Source: Arbacia lixula (Eukaryota; Echinodermata; Echinoidea; Arbacioida; Arbaciidae). Taken from it: a stretch of DNA of 64,000 nucleotides. The notes below the pieces were generated by a model. That model searched no databases, was not told the DNA's origin, and worked only from the letters and a program-made list of their open reading frames with translations. The DNA lies in assembly GCA_963669155.1 (NCBI GenBank), contig OZ022581.1, forward strand, positions 7,727,167 through 7,791,166, in the 5' to 3' direction. This document shows, piece by piece, positions 10,924-21,145 of the stretch. Position 1 is the first letter of the stretch, and each line of letters begins with the position of its first letter. Made by a program: the position numbers and the translations under genes.

Positions 10924-11236
10924 CGGCGCTAGTTCATAAGTGTAGACCTTACTGCGATCAGCCCGCTCACGCAGCTCCCGCTCCCGACCATACTGGCGCC
11001 GGCAGCCTACGCGGATAGCTACCCGTTACTCGCCCGTGGAGAATCCGTACTAATCACGTCCCCAAAATCAACTGAATCATTATTCAACGGCAAATAAGTT
11101 GTCTATATAGGCCGGGTTGGGGTTAGGGTCAGGGGTAGGTTTAGAATTAGGTTTAGTGTTAGGGTCAGGGTTAGGTTTAGGGTTCAAAGTCATAAAATTA
11201 GTGGGATATACCAACAGTTATTGCATGATCTGGCGG
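10924..11236. mobile_element. GGCGCTAGT element, copy 1 (with TTAGGG-like stretch)
   Basis: Begins with GGCGCTAGTTCATAAGTGTA. It contains a TAGCTACCCGT...CCGTGGA block, a stretch rich in GGGTTAGG/GGTTTAG (about 11112-11185), then GGGTTCAAAGTCATAAAATT. The reverse complement of the element at 59970-60227 has the same blocks in the same order, which defines a family with GGCGCTAGT termini. The right terminus here is degraded. The TTAGGG-like part belongs to the element and is not telomeric. Confidence 0.55.
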
Positions 11237-11271
11237 CTGTGGCGCTACTTTCTGTATGAATTCACTAATTC

Positions 11272-12258
11272 AGATCTGTAAATTTCTATGCCAGTGACAT
11301 CTCACTTAGAACTTACGCTAGTAGAATTAATGATGCTAAATCGTTTCTCTAAGAGAATGCTAAGTCGGATATCAGTGACAACTCGTGTATCGATACCGGA
11401 TCAGAATTTTCAGACAAACTAGTAATAGCCTTTCTCATAAAACTCCGCAATAATTGATAAAATGTCAGGTTAAAAAATCATGATTTTGTTAAATATGGGG
11501 CGAGGTATTGTTTAAAACGTTGATTAGTCTATAACGAGGACTGTTGTGCTATCAATCTCTCATTTTCTTCTGTTAAATCACTTCATTGATTTTCTAGCTT
11601 TCATGCTTTCCATTTTGGTCATATACATAATATTGAAAGATACCTTTAAAGATACTATATGCAAACATGCCATTCTTAAAATAAATGTTTGAATATTGAA
11701 GAAAGGGGTTATCACATGCATATGTTGATATTCACAACTGATGCAAAATCTCAATCAAACGTAGACTTAATCATTCAAAAAGAAATAAGCAAACACAAGT
11801 GAATTTTCAACATTTAACAGTGTTAATATGTCGGCGTGCTTAGACTAGCCCTCTGATCTATGGAATGCTCAAATGATACTCGATATTTTGAAATATTTGT
11901 TAACCTTTTTCATTAATTTTGCCTTCAATTGAGTGATGTTAAACAAGCAAACCCCTTTCCCTGCCACAGCTGATTTAATGCTTAGCAAATTCTGACAAAA
12001 TGCAGCAGAAATGTTATCATAGAACGCACATTATGCAAATTCATTCACTTTTCAGTCCGAATTACGCAACTCAGGTTTCCATAAGTCACTATTGTTCTCA
12101 AGGATTGTCCGATCAAGAACAATAGATGCGACAGTGTCTGAGCAGTTCCAGCATTTAGAGCTGAGGTTAGAGTTGTAATAGCTTCGAGAATCACCTCAGT
12201 GCTAACTATCGGAGTTAGAGCTGAGGTTAGAGCTGTCATCGTGTCGAGAAACGCATGC
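11272..12258 (+). mobile_element. GTTTCT TIR element, copy A
   Basis: About 990 bp of non-coding DNA that is the reverse complement of the element at 14681-15674 along nearly its whole length, and related to the shorter copy at 61561-62182. Shared blocks include GCCAGTGACATC, AACTCCGCAATAATTGAT and, near the right end, two tandem copies of TTAGAGCTGAGGTTAGAG. The right end reads CGAGAAACGC, and the left end is eroded. There is no transposase frame; it is a non-autonomous DNA transposon. Confidence 0.75.
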
Positions 12259-13180
12259 CTAGTCTTCAGACATCTGTTTTCCCTCTGCATGGCAAATACT
12301 GAAATAGTATATAATTGATATTTATGTATCATGCAGCTAACATTAGCTTTCCAATTAAGTATAAGTGGGTTCGGACAGGGTCTTTTAAGATATGATGTTT
12401 TGGGTTAATTAGATGCTCCTCGAGGAAAACTTCAGGCAGAGCTATGTTAAAGTCCAGAGGGATCGAGCACATATAATTGTTTTGGTTTGTGTTGCTGACT
12501 ATTCCTTACTCTCTAACTTTATTGAATAAGTTACACATTTTTTAAAGACAATATTAAGAAGGTCTATGTTCTGAGGTCCGTTATTACTATATAGAAATTG
12601 AGAAATGTGTTTTATATTTTTTTACCGGTCTACAAGTAGCATTCCATGGTTTAGTCCATGGTGTGAATAAACCTCCTTTTGTGAACATGTGTCTAAATAA
12701 AGACCTGGTTATTTCATTCATAAACATTTAGAGATTGATGATTTCCAATATTCAGGTTTTCAGAGAAATTAAGCAGAAGTGATGAAATTGAATCTGAAAT
12801 GATAGTGAGTATGAGATGATGATACCCTGTAAATGATGTTTTTACCAGAAAAACAAAAACAAAATTAGTCTCCCCATCCCCAAAGAAAATCACATCAAAG
12901 TGTGTTTTTGCTTAATGACCTTGTTAGCTCTTTTCAGTAATACCCAATTAGTCCTGAGAGCTAGTGCATGTGATTCTGGAGTATGTACTATTTAGGTTTT
13001 GTTTTGCTCAGGACCACTTTCCATTGAAATGCCCAACTCTTTTTCTTATCTCTTCAGCATTGATACATGAAAGTGAGAATTTAGGGAGGTTTGTCAATGA
13101 CGAACATGTTCATCCAAGTTATGTGATGATGAAAGTCATGCTAAACAACACTCCTCATAGTCATATGTGTCTCTTTGCAG
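12259..13180. other. Intron-like DNA of the putative 10.8-15.7 kb gene
   Basis: AT-rich sequence without recognised domains. No additional exon with good splice sites and matching phase stood out. Confidence 0.35.
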
Positions 13181-13222
13181 GAGGGGAAAGAGGACAATGC
13201 AGAGAACCTTCCCTGGAGACAG
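13181..13222 (+). CDS. Putative exon 2 of the small repeat-protein gene
   Basis: A 42-nt microexon between a good acceptor (TGTCTCTTTGCAG, ending 13180) and a good donor (CAG|GTAACT, 13223). It is open in phase 0, reading EGKEDNAENLPWRQ. Both ends fall on codon boundaries, as do exon 1 and exon 3, and like exon 3 it starts Glu-Gly. Its nucleotide sequence is loosely similar to the start of the short frame in each array core (both carry GACAATGCRGA/GGCAATGCGGA followed by CTGGA). It is a short exon with no database evidence. Confidence 0.35.
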
Positions 13223-13410
13223 GTAACTATTTGTAAAACAAAATGGGTCATTGAGCGATTGTTTTGTTGCCAACTTTCATACAAATATTCTAATAATGTG
13301 CAATATTTGGTAATTTTGAAGATTAAGAGGATGTTAGCCTTCTGCAACACTATAAAATTTGAAGTTGAAAATCTTGTTTGAAAATTTGTTCAGAAAATCC
13401 GTTCTCTAGA

Positions 13411-13933
13411 CCTGTGCGTCTTCATTAGCCCAATCAGATGTAATAGTGAGCTAGTTTGAGGATCCGGGGAACTAGCCTGAAGTTGCAATCCCGTCTTCAT
13501 TCGCTCAAAAGTCGCGATACGTAAGCTCGAAACTGGGGATACTTGAATTATCCCGATGTTCGCACATACGCAGTGTGCGACGGAAAAAGGCCACGACTGC
13601 ATGGCTTTGTTTGTGAGCTCTCATTCACGTACGTATAAAAACCTATTACGTAAACAATGCCTCATGCACGCTGATGCATGCCGGGATTGAGAAATTTTCA
13701 GGCTAATGAAGACGCTCCGAGCTAGCTCTAGCTAGTTCACAAACTAGCTCGAGCTAGCTCCATCTAGCCCAAGATTTCTTGGGAAATTTTCTCTACCAAA
13801 TAGCTAACTATTTTGCCTGATCTGGCTAATGAAGACACAAATAGCTAGCTATTTCGTGCTCTGGCTAGGCTATCCCAATCAGAACTAGCTACAGTAGATA
13901 TTTCGCCACATCAGGCTAATGAAGATGCACCTT
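13411..13933. mobile_element. Fold-back element with CTTCATTAGCC repeats
   Basis: Outer inverted repeats: GTGCGTCTTCATTAGCC at 13414-13430 pairs with the reverse complement ending at about 13930 (GGCTAATGAAGATGCAC). Further inverted or direct copies of GGCTAATGAAGAC occur at about 13704 and 13826, and of TCTTCATT at about 13493. Between them is a dense cluster of AGCTAGCT palindromes (13720-13770, 13842-13892). It has no open frame and looks like a compound fold-back MITE-like repeat. Confidence 0.6.
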
Positions 13934-14584
13934 CTGAGAATTATGACTTCTGTTTTTATAAAAGGTCGCCACAACCAAAAATCAGTGCATTAACTAAGAC
14001 AGAACATTGGTTTTGATTACTACATGTACTTCTAACATGAGAAGTACATTGTTTTAGAGGCAGTGTCAATGTTATTGCAAGGTCAAATGAGATGTGAGAT
14101 ATGAGATAATGGAACCCATTTAACAAATTATTAGGACTTATATGTTTTTCAGTTGTGGAGTTATGACCTCGATCAGTATGGTGTATAAATATAAAGTTAC
14201 CACAGCCAAAAAAAATCATGTATTGACTTGCTGATATAAAAGCATACTCTAGTTTTACAATGGATTTGATCTTATTACTTCACATTAAAAGTATGAAATC
14301 TTTTAGTCTAAAATTGTGCATCATTGAATCATCATCTATCTGCAGTAGAAATTTTAGATAATTCTTTTTTTGTTGTTGTTGCAAAAGGTTGCCCCCTCCC
14401 CTTCAATAATTCTGATATACATAGACTTGGCCAGCACATGAACACAAGTTCAAGTAGAAGTGTTTCATATTCACTCATAAAAAAAAATATTTTATATGCA
14501 GATTTGAACAGCTTCCTTTGTTCCTCAAATGTATACCTTTAACTGAATAGATCCAAAATGTATTTGGTAACACCTTTGCTACAG
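13934..14584. other. Intron-like DNA before exon 3
   Basis: AT-rich with poly-A/T runs. No recognised coding sequence. Confidence 0.35.
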
Positions 14585-14680
14585 GAAGGACAGGCGTCAC
14601 AGGACCAATTGACTAGGCAAGCTCATCAGACATCACAGGACCAGATGACCAGCCACGACCATCAGGCGTCAAAGGACCAG
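14585..14680 (+). CDS. Putative exon 3, first part: 12-residue tandem repeat
   Basis: Follows the acceptor TTTGCTACAG (ends 14584). It is open in phase 0 for 32 codons, starts EGQ, then carries a 12-residue tandem repeat: ASQDQLTRQAHQ, then TSQDQMTSHDHQ, then ASKDQ, where a TIR element interrupts it. The repeat is 36 bp at DNA level with no frame change, and substitutions keep the pattern [AT]S[QK]DQ[LM]T. That is better evidence for coding than length alone. The protein would be small, polar, rich in Gln and Asp and without a visible membrane segment. No family is recognised, and function is unknown. Confidence 0.45.
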
Positions 14681-15674
14681 GGGCGCGTTTCTCAACACGA
14701 TGACAACTCTAACCTCAGCTCTAACTCTGATAGTTAGCACCGAGGTGATTCTCAAAGCCATAGACTCTAACCTCAGCTCTAAATGCTAGAACTGCTCGGA
14801 CCCTGTCGCATCTATTGTTCTCGATTGGACGATCGTTGAGAACAATATTGACTTATGGAAATCTGAGTTGCGTAATTCGGACTGTGTTAAAATGAATGAA
14901 TTTGCATAATGTGAGTTCTATGATAACATTTCTGCTGCATTTTGTCAGAATTTGCTAAGAATAAAATCAGCTGTGGCAGGGAAAGGGGTTTGCTTGTTTA
15001 ACATCACTTCATTGAACGCGAGATTCATGAAAAAGGTTTACAAATATTTCAAAATGTTGAGTATCATTCGAGCATTCCGTAGATCAGAGGGCTAGTCTGA
15101 GCAATCCAACTTTTAACACTGTTTAATGTTGAAACTTCACTCATGTTCGCTTCTTTATTTTTGAATGATTTAGTTAAGGTTTGATTGAGAGTTTTCCATC
15201 AGTTGTGAATATCAACACATGCATGTGATTACCCCTTTCTTCAATATTCAGACATATATTTTAAGAATGGCATGTTTGTGTAGACTATCATTTACATTAT
15301 ATCTTTCAACACAAATATGACCAAAATGGAAGGCATTGAAGAAAATCGATGAATTGATTTAATGGAATAAAATGAGGGATCTTCATGAAAATGATGCGTT
15401 ACACATCAAGCCATAGAATTATCAACGTTTTAAACAATACTTCGCCCCATAGTTAACAAAATTACAATTATTTCAACCTGATATTTTATCAATTATTGCA
15501 GAGTTTCGTGAGAAAGGCTATCAATTTGTCTGAAAAAAAGTCTGATCCGGTATCAATTCACGAGATGTCAGTGATATCCGACTTAGCATTCTCTTTGAGA
15601 ATCGGTTTAGTATCATTGGCGCTAACGTGAGTTCTAAATTAGATGTTACTGGCATCGAAATGCAGAAACAGGCC
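14681..15674 (-). mobile_element. GTTTCT TIR element, copy B, inserted in a coding exon
   Basis: A 994-bp element with termini GGGCGCGTTTCTC and GGCCTGTTTCTGC (right end, read inward), flanked by CCAG on both sides (14677-14680 and 15675-15678). Removing the element and one CCAG restores the reading frame of the 12-residue repeat, which supports these ends. It is an inverted copy of 11272-12258 and an intact-length relative of 61561-62182. There is no transposase open frame. Confidence 0.8.
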
Positions 15675-15690
15675 CCAGATGACCAGATAA
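15675..15690 (+). CDS. Putative exon 3, end of the repeat and stop codon
   Basis: After the inserted element, CCAG (the duplicated target) is followed by ATG ACC AGA TAA. Read across the insertion, the third repeat continues as DQMTR and stops at 15688-15690. In the present allele the element introduces about 1 kb of foreign sequence into the exon, so the gene is either disrupted here or ends in element sequence. Confidence 0.4.
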
Positions 15691-17076
15691 TTTCTACCTT
15701 CTCCACTTCCACTTGTAATTTTTTTCATATCTGCATCCTTTCAATCTTCTACTCTTTCCATCTTACCTTGGATAGAGGGAGGGGGTATCGGGGACAGTGA
15801 AAAGAGGAATGCAAATTATTTAATTAATTTCCAATTTGTAATGTTTTTTGACTCGCTATGGTACTATTTACGTATTATTATGGATTTTTTTCTTTGTCTT
15901 ATTATTTCTGTTTTTTTTTAATCTGTTACAAAACATTTTATGTTGTAAACTTTATTTCTATCTCTATCACTAGCCTATTTCTCTCCACTGATGAAGGAAG
16001 GCCTCATCATTTTTCTATTTTGATCTATCTTGTGCCGTTCGTTTCCATGTCATACTACCATATTCTCTAATATCGTCAATCCACCTCCTACTTTGCCTGC
16101 CTCTTCTTCTGGTGTTAGCCCTGGGGGTTCAGATGGTTGATTTATTAGTCCATCTATCATCTTTCCTCCTAGCTAGATGACCAGCCCACCTCCATTTCTT
16201 TGATTTAATTTCCTGTACTTTGGTTTTCTTTCTCAAATCCTGGTTTCTAACTTTGTCCCTCTTTGTAACACCAATCATGATTCTTTCCATACCCTTTTCG
16301 GTTACTCTAAGTTTTCTCTCCAGTCTCTTAGTTGTGGTCCATGTTTCTGCTCCATAAGAGAGCACAGGTATGATGCATTGGTTGAAAATCTGTTTCTTGA
16401 GAGAAAGAGGGAGCTTCTCATCACGAAAGATAAAGTTGAGCTTGCCAAATTTTGCCCAAGCAAACTGAATCCTTCTATTCACTTCCCCTGCTGTTTCATT
16501 TTCTATGGAGATATTTTTGCCCAAATATATGTAGTTGTCTACCTTTTCTACGGTCCTCCCCCGAACTGTGATTTTGTGTTCTTTGAATCTACTGCTCATC
16601 ATTACCTTTGTCTTTGTGATATTCATTTTCAGTCCAGCTTTTCTACTTTCTTCACTTAGTTCTCGGACCATTTTCTCCAGTTCCTGAGGTGTATGGCTAA
16701 GTAGTAAAATGTCATCTGCAAATCTGAGGTGTGTCAGGTGTTCGCCATCCACCACTATTCCCAATGATAATCAATCAAGGTTTCTGAAGACATCCTCAAT
16801 AGCTGCAGTGAAGAGCTTTGGTGAGATGGGGTTACCTTGTCTTACCCCTTTCAGGATTTTAAAGGCATTTGTTGTAGTGCTTTCTAGATGTACACGGGCA
16901 CTAGAGTCCTTATAGATGGTCTTAATAAGGCGAATGTACTTTCCATCTGTGACCTGCTTTTCTAAGGCATTGAATAATGACTGATGGTCTAGGCAGTCAA
17001 ATGCCTTCTCGTAATCAACAAAGCTGCAGCAGATGTCAAAACGGTATTCCTTTGCCTTCTTGATTATCTGGCTTAA

Positions 17077-17987
17077 CCCTATATATCCTGGGCTATTTTG
17101 AAATCGCATAGCCCGGGGGGGGGGGGGGGGGCAAAAACAGCCCCCCCCCCCCCCCCCCCCCTAAGATCTCGACCGTTGATCTCCACAATTCAATTGCCAA
17201 TTGCACCAAAATTATTCAAATCTATTTTTAATCAATTAATTATGCTAATTAAATGCATAAAAATCATAATTTGGTTGTAAATCTTTAAATATAGCCCCAA
17301 AACTTCTAGATATCAGTCCAGACACTCTTCTTAGGATTATTATCAAATTGGGATTTTAAAAAATGTTTTTTCTTATGTATTTTATTGTTTTTTAATTTCT
17401 TATGTATTTCTTTGTTTTTCGGACTTTGTTTTTCATTGTTTTTTCGATGGAATTCGTTGGCAACACTATTTCAGTCATAAATAACATAAAATCTATTGTT
17501 CTTCATCAGTAATAATAGAAATAATGATACATTTATGAATTTTGACTAGATACAGAATTTGCATTGGATTTGTACATGAAATCATGTTTTTGAGCAATTT
17601 TTGGTCTGACATGCACATACACAATGTTACGTAACTTCGGAACCGTGTACCCCCATGTCGCAAATTTGGTCTTAAAAGATGCGTGAGACTTGAAGGAAAA
17701 AAGTCATGAAACGTCGCGGCGTGATCTTTTCGCGTTACAAATTTATTGCGAAAAATGTCGAGGGGGGGGGGGGCTGTTTTATGTGACATGCACATACACA
17801 ATGTTACGTAACTTCGGAACCGTGTACCCCCATGTCGCAAATTTGGTCTTAAAAGATGCGTGAGACTTGAAGGAAAAAAGTCATGAAACGTCGCGGCGTG
17901 ATCTTTTCGCGTTACAAATTTATTGCGAAAAATGTCGAGGGGGGGGGGGCTGTTTTTGCCCCCCCCCCCCCCCCGGGCTAGATAGGG
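17077..17987. mobile_element. piggyBac-like non-autonomous element with G/C-tract ends
   Basis: Flanked by TTAA on both sides (17073-17076 and 17988-17991). The tips CCCTATATATCCTGGG (left) and CCCTATCTAGCCCGGG (right, read inward) match at 13 of 16 positions. TTAA duplication with CCC...GGG tips is the mark of the piggyBac superfamily. The insertion site is exact: the RT frame HLHTL on one side continues as SQIIKK on the other after removing the element and one TTAA. Further in are inverted GCCCG(n)GCAAAAACAG arms with G and C runs of 14 to 22 bases. There is no transposase frame. It carries an internal 177-bp tandem duplication. Confidence 0.75.
17607..17958. repeat. 177-bp tandem duplication inside the piggyBac-like element
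   Basis: Two near-identical copies, the first 17607-17783 and the second from 17784 to about 17958. Each starts TGACATGCACATACACAATG and ends in a GAGGGGG run followed by CTGTTTT. The shared boundary at the G-tract suggests slippage or unequal exchange at the homopolymer. Confidence 0.9.
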
Positions 17988-18655
17988 TTAAGGTGTGGAG
18001 ATGTTCTGATGTTCTGTATCCTGTACGAAACCAGCTTGTTCCCATGGTTGATTTTCATCAAGCTGTTTCTCTACCCTAGCAAGAAAAATTTGTGTGAATA
18101 TTTTGTATATATGAGGCAACAGACTAATGGGCCTGGAGTTTTTGATGTCCTTCATGTCCCCATTCTTGGACAGTATGATAACTTTTGATTTGTTCCACTG
18201 GGTAGGTACCTGTTCCATTTGCATGATCTTGTTGAACAGTTTTGTTAGGATTGATATGGTGTCCTCGCCCCCCAAATTAATAATATCTGCAGTCATTTGA
18301 TCCTCCACTGGAACCTTTCCCCTTTTCATCTGATATAAAGCACTCTTCACCTCTTCCTTTAGTATTGGTGGAACATCATTTGATTTCTCATTCCAGTCCT
18401 CATTTACTCTCCAATCTGGTTGGTCTGTGCTATAGAGTTCTCTATAGAAGTCCTCAATCACTTGAGTAATCTCTTCTTTATCGGTAACTTCTGTCCCATC
18501 TTTTGTTTTCAGTGATGACAGAAGCTTTCTGCCCCTCTCTAACTTTCTGTTGATGATTTTTGGTCCTTTGTGGTCTACTAGCTTTATTTGCCAGTTGACA
18601 AATTTCGTTTTTTTTTATGACAGACAGAATATCTTGTATATTGTATATTGAAATA

Positions 18656-18885
18656 CAGTTGGCAGCAAGATTATTCAACCCCCCCCCCTCTCATTTTTGA
18701 CATTCTGTCATAATGAATAACATTGCAACAGCAGGTTGCTACTAAACCATTAAGATAGTGAGCAGACAGTTAATTACTAAAGAATACCAGAGAAGAAAAT
18801 CAAAGTTTACTTCAAAGTTCATCTGAAATTGCAATTTGCGCCGAGAAAGCATGTTGCAAAATTATTCAACCCCCCTATTTTCACA
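18656..18885. mobile_element. Tc1/mariner-like left end (IR/DR type), right end not found
   Basis: Begins TACAGTTGGCAGCAAGATTA at a TA dinucleotide, with ATTATTCAACCCCC at 18670 and again at 18861, 191 bp apart in direct orientation. Two direct repeats within one long terminal region is the IR/DR arrangement of many Tc1-like transposons. It truncates the RTE-like LINE. No matching right terminus or transposase frame was found up to 20 kb. A weak GGTTGAATAAATTT at about 19991 may be an eroded relic. Confidence 0.45.
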
Positions 18886-18990
18886 CAAGAAAGGAATGTA
18901 CACATGTACCTAGTGAACACAGTTATCTTAAAGAAAATGTTTTGGATTGTCTTCTTTTTTTATAGTTCTATAAAAAAACAAATCGTCCAA

Positions 18991-19110
18991 GTTTGAAGAA
19001 AATCTAAAAGATCAAGATACTTTGACCTTATTTGGTTTCTATTTCTAAATCAAATAGAAACTAAATAAGGTCAAAGCATCTTGAAAAGTATTGAATTTTC
19101 TTTAAACATA
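18991..19110. repeat. 120-bp imperfect palindrome
   Basis: Arms of about 55 bases. The central part, 19014-19082, is nearly perfect (AAGATACTTTGACCTTATTT against its complement with a few mismatches). The outer part pairs GTTTGAAGAAAAT with ATTTTCTTTAAAC. It may be a fold-back repeat or part of the Tc1-like element. Confidence 0.75.
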
Positions 19111-20593
19111 GTAGGTTGGTGTCCCATTAGGATTGGCTGATAAGAGTCAATTTTAGTACATGAGGTTATACTTGCAGTTCATAGGTTATTTGAATTCTAC
19201 TTGCATGTGTCATGAATGGCTGTGCTTTAAAGACGGGGGGGGGGGGGGCATAATTATCAACTGTGTACAAGTTTCTGAATCTAATTTCATTAATAAAATG
19301 AATAGTATTAAGTCTTGTGATCTGGAATTTGTGAGTGCTCAGTATACATGTATCTCTTTATCATTACCTACCTGTAGTAGAAATTAACATGAGAAAAGGT
19401 TTCAATCATTTCACAGATAATAATTGCTTGAAATTTTTACGAAAGTGTGTGAATTGTAATTTGCAATGGTATCACTTTTTCTAATTTCCCTCAAAATTTA
19501 GTTTTCAGCGGTTGAACAGGGGCTTTAATGTCTGCGTATTTAGATGAATATGTTATCAAATATGTGTAATTAAAGAGAGCTTTAAGAAGTTCATACGGTT
19601 TGTGGTATTGTAGAGATGTTCTATAAAGAGTTTTAAACATTTGCATATACAGGTGTATGTCATTAATATCCCCTGAATTTGTTGAGGTAATGGTAGTAAT
19701 TGTACATAATTTCACTGAAAAAAAAAACAATCATTATTGTTGACAGGAAACTTCAGATCTATTGATTTGAATGTTAGTTGGTGCTAAATTTTTTGGTGGT
19801 TGTGACCATAAAATCAGGTACAATTTGTAACGTTTTGATATCTTTTGGCATGTATTTGAATGTTCTCCTAAATGTGCGATACTGTTTTGAAATTTAGTTT
19901 GAATTTGAATTTGTATTTCGAGACCTGCATCACAGGGAGGTCACTTAAATGACATTCATGTACTATAATTCATGTGCACCTTGCAACGGTTGAATAAATT
20001 TATAACTTTTTAACATTTAATTAAATGCATTGTTAATACAGTTACATTTAGTGTCATGTGTCTCCTTCATGGTCTTTGCTTTTATGTACGGCTTTCGTTT
20101 ATTCCTCCATTTCATGTTCGTCCAAGTATAATCGTCTGCTTATTCCAAAGTGCTAAAAGTGAGGTACAAACAATATTTCTGTATTTAATTTCAGATGAAA
20201 AAAACAAACATTTTTTTAGTGTTTTATGAGTTCCTGTTCTGAATGTGTCCATGGACGTGGAATGTGCAGAGAGTGTGTGTTTACGTTTGTTGTACATAGT
20301 GTGACAGTGCAAATATGCCACGTTTTAACTACATGTATATGTACTACAATGATACTTGACTGAGTGACTGATTGCTATGAATCAAATACACCCCTACCCC
20401 GGCCCCCTCTCCACATCCCAGCCTACTGGCATTACCATTCAATAATCAACAAAATGGCCATTAATTTATGAGGGTACACAATTTATATTGAAGTCTGAAT
20501 GTATTGGGGATCAATTCATTTTTCACAAATTTAGTTGATTAACACCATCTGTACTCATTGTAATAGAGTCAATGGACATGACTGTCTGACTTG
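19111..20593. other. AT-rich DNA, no gene seen
   Basis: Contains a run of 13-14 G near 19236-19249. No domain-bearing frame was seen on either strand. Confidence 0.4.
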
Positions 20594-20747
20594 CGGCTTG
20601 TAAGCAATCTGAAATGCATAAGTTGGTCGAGGGTACGGGTGCAGCTACCCAACAGAATATGGAACAGAAACGCAACTCGCTTTTGGCATGTACTCAATCT
20701 GCATATTGTACATACAGCAGCACTGAAACTGCACTGCTAAGAATAAA
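20594..20747 (+). pseudogene. CR1/L2-like LINE reverse transcriptase fragment
   Basis: With small frame corrections the plus strand reads LVSNLKCISKLVEG, then a TQQNMEQKRNSLL-like segment, then CTQSAY and SSTETALLR. These are the early RT motifs (NLRPVSNLxYISKLVE...QSAY...STETALL) of CR1/L2-type LINEs. The L modules of the 28-58 kb array contain the same region in antisense orientation. It is a short relic with frameshifts. Confidence 0.6.
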
Positions 20748-20779
20748 ATGAGTGTTACTATATGATATGCATCATATCT

Positions 20780-20938
20780 GCATAGCTGATATGATGCGTG
20801 CAGCGCGCGCAGAGCAGCTCGCGCTCATAGCTCAAATCAGGCAGGCGCGCCGTCGAGTCGACCGGTCACGTCAGGGCCAGGGCGCGCCAGGGTACGGTTT
20901 CTGGGACAGTGCGCGCACAAACGCGTGCATATATAATT
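20780..20938 (+). other. GC-rich Arg/Ala-rich open segment, unassigned
   Basis: A GC-rich island in AT-rich DNA. It codes MRAARAEQLALIAQIRQARR and continues Arg-rich to a TAG at 20938-20940. The Arg-rich stretch is loosely like N-termini of PIF/Harbinger-type transposases, but this is too short to assign. Confidence 0.2.
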
Positions 20939-21024
20939 AGATGAGTTGACTGCGTATAGGTTGTGTGTATACAGTGCATAACAGATAAGCTATGTGTAAC
21001 ATGCTTATCTGTGTAAAGTATGCC

Positions 21025-21109
21025 TTGCGTGTGTGTGTGTGTGTGTGTGCATGTGTATGGGATAGCTGCTCTCAGTCACCATAGCTCTCTGTGTACCCCG
21101 TATGTGTTG

Positions 21110-21144
<35 letters not shown>

Positions 21145-21145
21145 G
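21025..21145. repeat. Two (GT)n microsatellites
   Basis: GT runs at about 21029-21050 and 21112-21141, separated by a spacer sharing ATAGCTCTCT with the sequence after the second run. Confidence 0.9.

Larger units (their letters stand above)
15970..18655 (-). pseudogene. RTE-like non-LTR retrotransposon, reverse transcriptase region, broken
   Basis: Read on the minus strand, this holds the linker and reverse transcriptase (RT) of an RTE-like LINE. Features in order: KLERGRKLLSSLKT linker (about 18540), EDFYRELYSTDQ, RPISLLPHIYKIF, QAGF (about 18030), VDYEKAFDCLDH (about 16990), VRQGNPISPKLF (about 16845), the catalytic RFADDILLLSH (about 16710), SYGAETW, KWRWAGHLARRKDDRW, and a C-terminal RRWIDDIREYGS...HQW tail ending at a TAG at 15970-15972. 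Defects: a 911-bp insertion (17077-17987), a frameshift just after QAGF (about 18030), and three nonsense codons (about 16768, 16130, 16013), each where relatives have Trp. The endonuclease domain is missing, with the left side cut by a Tc1-like end at about 18656. This is a dead copy. Confidence 0.8.

Noticed and set aside
11112..11185. Interstitial telomere
   Set aside because: TTAGGG-like phrases are degenerate and belong to the GGCGCTAGT element, whose second copy has them too.
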